Assembly: GCF_030433715.1 (NCBI RefSeq)
Contig: NZ_JAROCC010000014.1
Location: forward strand, 1-61,281
Reading direction: 5' to 3'
From: Sporosarcina highlanderae
GTDB taxonomy: Bacteria > Bacillota > Bacilli > Bacillales_A > Planococcaceae
DNA length: 61,281 nucleotides
Position 1 is the first letter of the stretch; every line of letters starts with the position of its first letter. The notes under the pieces were generated by a model, which made no database searches, was not told where the DNA came from, and was given only the letters and a program-made list of their open reading frames with translations. The position numbers and the translations under genes were made by a program. This document shows, in pieces, positions 59,842 to 61,281 of this stretch.

Positions 59842-61239
59842 ATGGCTAAAAAAATGCCTGAAATTGGCGATTACAAATATGGTTTTTCTGACAAAGACGT
59901 ATCTGTTTTCCGTTCGGAACGTGGACTAACACGTGAAATCGTTGAAGAAATCTCTAATATGAAAGGAGAACCACAATGGATGCTAGACTACCGTCTAAAA
60001 TCCCTTGAAATCTTCTACAGCAAACCAATGCCACAATGGGGCGGAGATTTGAACTCATTAAACTTCGACGAAATTACGTATTATGTAAAACCTTCCGAAG
60101 CAACAGAACGTTCTTGGGATGAAGTACCTGAAGAAATCAAACGTACATTTGACAAATTAGGTATCCCTGAAGCAGAACAAAAGTATCTTGCAGGGGTTTC
60201 AGCACAGTACGAATCAGAAGTAGTTTATCACAACATGAAGCAAGAACTTGAAGACATGGGTATTGTCTTCAAGGACACAGATTCTGCTTTACGTGAAAAC
60301 GAAGAGCTGTTCAAAAAATACTGGGGCACTGTTATTCCGAACACGGATAATAAATTCTCTGCCTTGAACTCAGCTGTATGGTCCGGTGGATCTTTCATCT
60401 ACGTACCACCTGGTATTAAAGTGGATACACCGCTACAAGCCTATTTCCGAATCAACTCGGAAAACATGGGGCAATTCGAGCGTACATTGATCGTCGTAGA
60501 CGAAGGCGCAAGCGTCCACTACGTAGAAGGATGTACTGCACCAGTTTATACAACGAACTCACTTCATAGTGCGGTTGTTGAAATCATCATCAAAAAAGAT
60601 GCTTACTGCCGTTACACAACGATTCAAAACTGGGCAAACAACGTTTATAACCTTGTTACGAAGCGTGCGGTATGTGAAGCGAATGCTACAATGGAATGGA
60701 TTGACGGTAACATCGGCTCGAAATTGACGATGAAATATCCGGCTTGTATCCTTAAAGGCGAAGGTGCACGTGGAATGACATTATCCATCGCACTTGCTGG
60801 TAAAGGCCAACACCAAGATGCTGGTGCGAAAATGATGCACTTAGCCCCGAATACTTCATCAACAATTGTTTCGAAGTCAATCTCTCAACACGGCGGTAAA
60901 GTAACATATCGTGGTGTCGTCCACTTCGGTCGCCGGGCGGATGGCGCACGTGCGAATATTGAATGTGACACGCTAATCATGGATAAATTGTCGACATCTG
61001 ACACAATTCCATACAACGAAATCTTTAACGATAACATTTCACTTGAGCACGAAGCGAAAGTTTCCAAAGTATCAGAAGAGCAGCTCTTCTACTTGATGAG
61101 CCGCGGAATTCCTGAGCTTGAAGCAACTGAAATGATCGTCATGGGCTTCATCGAGCCATTCACAAAAGAATTGCCGATGGAGTACGCAGTAGAGATGAAC
61201 CGTCTTATCAAGTTCGAGATGGAAGGTTCTATCGGATAA
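59842..61239 (+). CDS. sufB: Fe-S cluster assembly protein SufB
   Basis: A 465-residue scaffold protein. ATG at 59842 ([15 protein letters not shown]) follows GGAGGAAT; this gives the same N-terminus and length as B. subtilis SufB, and the ATG at 59839 is the only close rival. [36 protein letters not shown] (in part [16 protein letters not shown]), GCTAPVY and SVGR-equivalent [14 protein letters not shown] are family signatures. Last suf gene. No terminator is visible in the remaining 42 bases. Confidence 0.96.
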   Translation: MAKKMPEIGDYKYGFSDKDVSVFRSERGLTREIVEEISNMKGEPQWMLDYRLKSLEIFYSKPMPQWGGDLNSLNFDEITYYVKPSEATERSWDEVPEEIKRTFDKLGIPEAEQKYLAGVSAQYESEVVYHNMKQELEDMGIVFKDTDSALRENEELFKKYWGTVIPNTDNKFSALNSAVWSGGSFIYVPPGIKVDTPLQAYFRINSENMGQFERTLIVVDEGASVHYVEGCTAPVYTTNSLHSAVVEIIIKKDAYCRYTTIQNWANNVYNLVTKRAVCEANATMEWIDGNIGSKLTMKYPACILKGEGARGMTLSIALAGKGQHQDAGAKMMHLAPNTSSTIVSKSISQHGGKVTYRGVVHFGRRADGARANIECDTLIMDKLSTSDTIPYNEIFNDNISLEHEAKVSKVSEEQLFYLMSRGIPELEATEMIVMGFIEPFTKELPMEYAVEMNRLIKFEMEGSIG

Positions 61240-61281
61240 GTACCTTTAAACACTGATACAACAACGTTTATTGGCGATAAA

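Overview
The window reads as chromosomal DNA of a low-GC Gram-positive, endospore-former-type bacterium of the order Bacillales, most likely a Sporosarcina-like member of the Planococcaceae. The grounds are strong AGGAGG-type ribosome binding sites with frequent TTG and GTG starts, SLH-anchored surface proteins, and a right-hand third whose gene order (fadN-fadA-fadE, yusI, gcvH, yusF, yusE, metN-metP-metQ, sufC-D-S-U-B) matches the Bacillus subtilis yus/suf neighbourhood. The genus is an inference. I saw no rRNA, tRNA or CRISPR array.

Layout. 1-2.1 kb: 5' part of an IS4-type transposase cut by the window edge, then a YitT-family gene bracketed by two copies of a 146-bp fold-back repeat. 2.3-9.5 kb: a large SLH surface protein, an S9 peptidase and an SLH autolysin. 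9.5-12 kb (minus strand): a three-gene unit of a membrane HD-GYP protein, a 22-residue Cys-rich peptide gene not previously called, and a PqqD-domain/M50 membrane metalloprotease; this is the best candidate here for an undescribed peptide maturation or signalling system. 12.2-22.8 kb: lipoproteins, membrane proteins, an ECF sigma factor with an unusual anti-sigma/signal-peptidase-like fusion, and an OFA-type transporter. 22.9-27.1 kb: an AT-rich run of small single genes (DinB, peptidase E, a broken alpha/beta hydrolase, two hypotheticals) punctuated by a short palindromic motif. 27.2-43.9 kb: mixed housekeeping and accessory genes, including a second ECF sigma/anti-sigma pair, a PurR-boxed purine permease and a lone hutH. 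44.4-61.2 kb: fatty acid beta-oxidation under a FadR-like operator, the glycine cleavage H protein, methionine uptake under a SAM-I riboswitch, and the SUF iron-sulfur operon.

Two genome-scale signals run across the genes. One is a family of six full-length fold-back repeats of about 146 bp (ends GGTACCTGTGCA / TGCACAGGTACC) plus three solitary end fragments, all full copies in the same orientation and many abutting stop codons. The other is a set of three promoter-like sequences with the same architecture (xxxAC, 16 nt, xGTCTAA) in front of the big SLH gene and both ECF sigma operons.

Starts given below are my choices where a ribosome binding site favours an internal codon over the longest reading frame.
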